A DNA stretch of 7,143 bases from Bacteriovorax sp. UBA1852 (GTDB lineage: Bacteria; Bdellovibrionota; Bacteriovoracia; Bacteriovoracales; Bacteriovoracaceae). The notes beneath the pieces are model-generated. The model was not told where the DNA came from. It was given only the letters and a program-made list of their open reading frames with translations, and did no database searches. The DNA lies in NCBI GenBank assembly GCA_002338505.1, contig DDIK01000072.1, positions 1 through 7,143 of the forward strand. The letters are read 5' to 3'. A program made the position numbers and the translations under genes. Positions 5,828-7,143 of this stretch are shown here, one piece after another; the stretch's first letter is position 1; each line of letters begins with the position of its first letter.

Positions 5828-6805
5828 TTAATTCATGTTTAAATAATAATAGTTTTCATTCAAACCAAAAATATTTCCATTTGATTCTCTCAGTACTTTA
5901 ATATCATAGTCATGCATGGTGCCAACTATATCTAAAGCACTGATAGCATCTACTTGGCTAATGATAGAGACTTCATATGTTACTTTCAGTTTAAAACTAT
6001 CATATATTAACGACTTAGGAAAAAAGAATGACTGAACCTGTAATCCTTTTTTTAGTACTCCCACAAACTCTTTGTTTATTGTAAGAATGGCTGAATAGTC
6101 AGGATTGTTATTTGTGATTAAGAATTCTATACCCTCAGTTTTCTTTTGTATGATAGGCAGATTTGATATATTTTCATTTTTCTTAATTTTGTTTCTACAG
6201 AATGCTTTACGGTGCTTTCTTTTTACATGACAGCTTCTTTTAAAATACTGTGGTTTCTTGTCTAAGACTACTGCACTCTTTTTTACCGATTTATAAATTC
6301 CCTCATTTAGTCCTATCTTTTTGTCAAAAGATTGAAGGATAAGACCTGAATGATAGTAGCCTTTCTCTTTGAACTTTCTAAATAGCTTTTTTGTCTCGCA
6401 TCCAACTACAGAGATAAACTTAATATTTGGATTAATTTTTTGAAAAATATTTTTAACATTATTCCCATATATGTCTTTAATTATGGATGAAGACTGTAAG
6501 CCAATTTCTTTTTTTGAATCTGCTGCATGAGAAATCCAAAATAAAGCTAATGTCTTATCAGACGTTAAATACTTCGAAAGTGTCTCTTGGTTCACTCCAT
6601 GAACAAAAACAAGTTTATATCCAGAGTCATTAAAATATTTCTCATATTGCTTTTCTATGTCTTGTGTTATTTCATAACTTTTTGATCTCCAAAAAGGCTT
6701 ATTCTTAGGATTCTCTATAGAGGTCAAGATAACTATTTCACGCTCAAGTGCAAAAGATTGAAAGGAGAATAAAAAAATCAATATAAAGAAAATATGTAAT
6801 TTCAT
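5828..6805 (-). CDS. Exported lysine-rich protein with possible caspase-like fold
   Basis: Predicted 325-residue protein not assigned to a named family. Residues 1-19 form a signal peptide (basic start, hydrophobic core, SFA at the cut site), with no lipobox, so the mature protein should be periplasmic or secreted. The first half alternates strands and helices: EIVILTS, KLVFVHG, then LALFWISHAA with His93, and 43 residues later FISVVGCET with Cys136. A His after one hydrophobic strand and a Cys after the next resembles the catalytic pair of caspase/CHAT-type (clan CD) peptidases. This is inference; the usual HG and other flanking residues are not all present. A basic segment holds C192 and C203, possibly a disulfide. 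The C-terminal part (about 225-325) looks beta-rich. AATGGAG precedes the start. It lies 16 bp after the 70-residue gene. Base use is more AT-rich than in the ribosomal genes. Confidence 0.8.
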   Translation of the reverse strand: MKLHIFFILIFLFSFQSFALEREIVILTSIENPKNKPFWRSKSYEITQDIEKQYEKYFNDSGYKLVFVHGVNQETLSKYLTSDKTLALFWISHAADSKKEIGLQSSSIIKDIYGNNVKNIFQKINPNIKFISVVGCETKKLFRKFKEKGYYHSGLILQSFDKKIGLNEGIYKSVKKSAVVLDKKPQYFKRSCHVKRKHRKAFCRNKIKKNENISNLPIIQKKTEGIEFLITNNNPDYSAILTINKEFVGVLKKGLQVQSFFFPKSLIYDSFKLKVTYEVSIISQVDAISALDIVGTMHDYDIKVLRESNGNIFGLNENYYYLNMN

Positions 6806-6821
6806 TTATTCTCCATTGTTA

Positions 6822-7034
6822 TTATTCACTAACTTTTTGAATGTGAAAGTCTACGACTTTTCTAGCACCATTTACTGCATCATCACCAAGAATTTCTCTA
6901 ATAGCATCCCATTGCGCAACTGATTCTTCTCTAGTTGATTCAGAATCTAATTTACTTGAAACTACTTTTAAGGATGTTCCTAATTCTTCTAGATTTGCGA
7001 TATATGCTAAAATTTCATTTTCGGTAATGCCCAT
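6822..7034 (-). CDS. Small helical protein of unknown function
   Basis: Predicted 70-residue soluble protein, mostly alpha-helical by eye (ENEILAYIANLEELG, WDAIREILG, NGARKVVDFHIQKV), with no signal peptide, membrane segment or recognised motif. The ATG at 7034 has AGGAG only 2-3 nt upstream, a short spacing. The same frame is open back to the TAA at 7074-7076, and those codons also read like protein, but no ATG, GTG or TTG is available there. It sits 39 bp downstream of a partial gene and 16 bp upstream of the exported protein, so co-transcription with both is likely. Confidence 0.6.
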   Translation of the reverse strand: MGITENEILAYIANLEELGTSLKVVSSKLDSESTREESVAQWDAIREILGDDAVNGARKVVDFHIQKVSE

Positions 7035-7073
7035 CTCTCCTAGTTGCTTATCTGTAAATTTCTGAAACTCAAT

Positions 7074-7143
7074 TTATTGATCGTCTTCGCCATCTAAGAG
7101 AACAATCCCCAGTAACATAAGCAGCATGTCTGAGCCCGCTGGA
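7074..7143 (-). CDS. C-terminal end of an unidentified gene cut by the window edge
   Basis: The last 22 codons of a minus-strand frame are visible, ending in TAA (7076-7074). The peptide has a hydrophobic stretch (MLLMLLGIVLL) followed by an acidic tail (DGEDDQ). This looks like the end of a real gene placed upstream of the 70-residue gene, possibly ending in a membrane or hydrophobic helix. Too little is present to assign a family, and a chance open frame of this length cannot be excluded. Confidence 0.4.
   Translation of the reverse strand, partial: PAGSDMLLMLLGIVLLDGEDDQ

Overview
This 7.1 kb stretch has all its convincing genes on the minus strand. It is AT-rich and bacterial, so the biological order runs from the right end to the left. 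The core is the conserved bS6 - bS18 - DUF2232 membrane protein - bL9 - replicative helicase (DnaB) neighbourhood. A PabB-type aminodeoxychorismate synthase lies directly downstream of dnaB. Low GC, this gene order and the style of the small proteins suggest a predatory Bdellovibrionota relative (Bacteriovorax/Halobacteriovorax-like). That placement is inference from memory of such genomes, not proven by the window.

Right end (5828-7143): the last codons of an unidentified upstream gene, a 70-residue unidentified protein, and a lysine-rich exported protein of 325 residues. The exported protein carries a His...Cys pattern that resembles a caspase-like fold. These three look co-transcribed, with short gaps. 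A gene-free stretch of about 430 bp follows (5398-5827). It holds a good sigma70-type promoter (5520-5548) and a leader of roughly 115 nt with a hairpin just upstream of the ribosomal genes.

Middle (3051-5397): the most notable gene is a single 204-residue ORF in which ribosomal protein bS6 is fused in frame to bS18, two proteins that form a heterodimer on the 30S subunit. It is followed by the DUF2232 gene, which overlaps rplI by ATGA. The bL9 protein has an acidic/charged C-terminal extension. A strong intrinsic terminator lies between rplI and dnaB, so the ribosomal part and the replication part may be expressed at different levels.

Left part (1-3037): dnaB (GTG start) overlaps the pabB-like gene. 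A 126 bp spacer contains a promoter and a perfect inverted repeat, followed by a small (66 or 77 residue) acidic protein with a helix-turn-helix-like stretch and an intrinsic terminator at 131-160. Bases 1-130 are AT-rich and show no gene that I can support.

Working together: the central genes link ribosome assembly (bS6, bS18, bL9) with replication fork unwinding (DnaB) and folate precursor synthesis (PabB), all housekeeping. The flanking genes look accessory.
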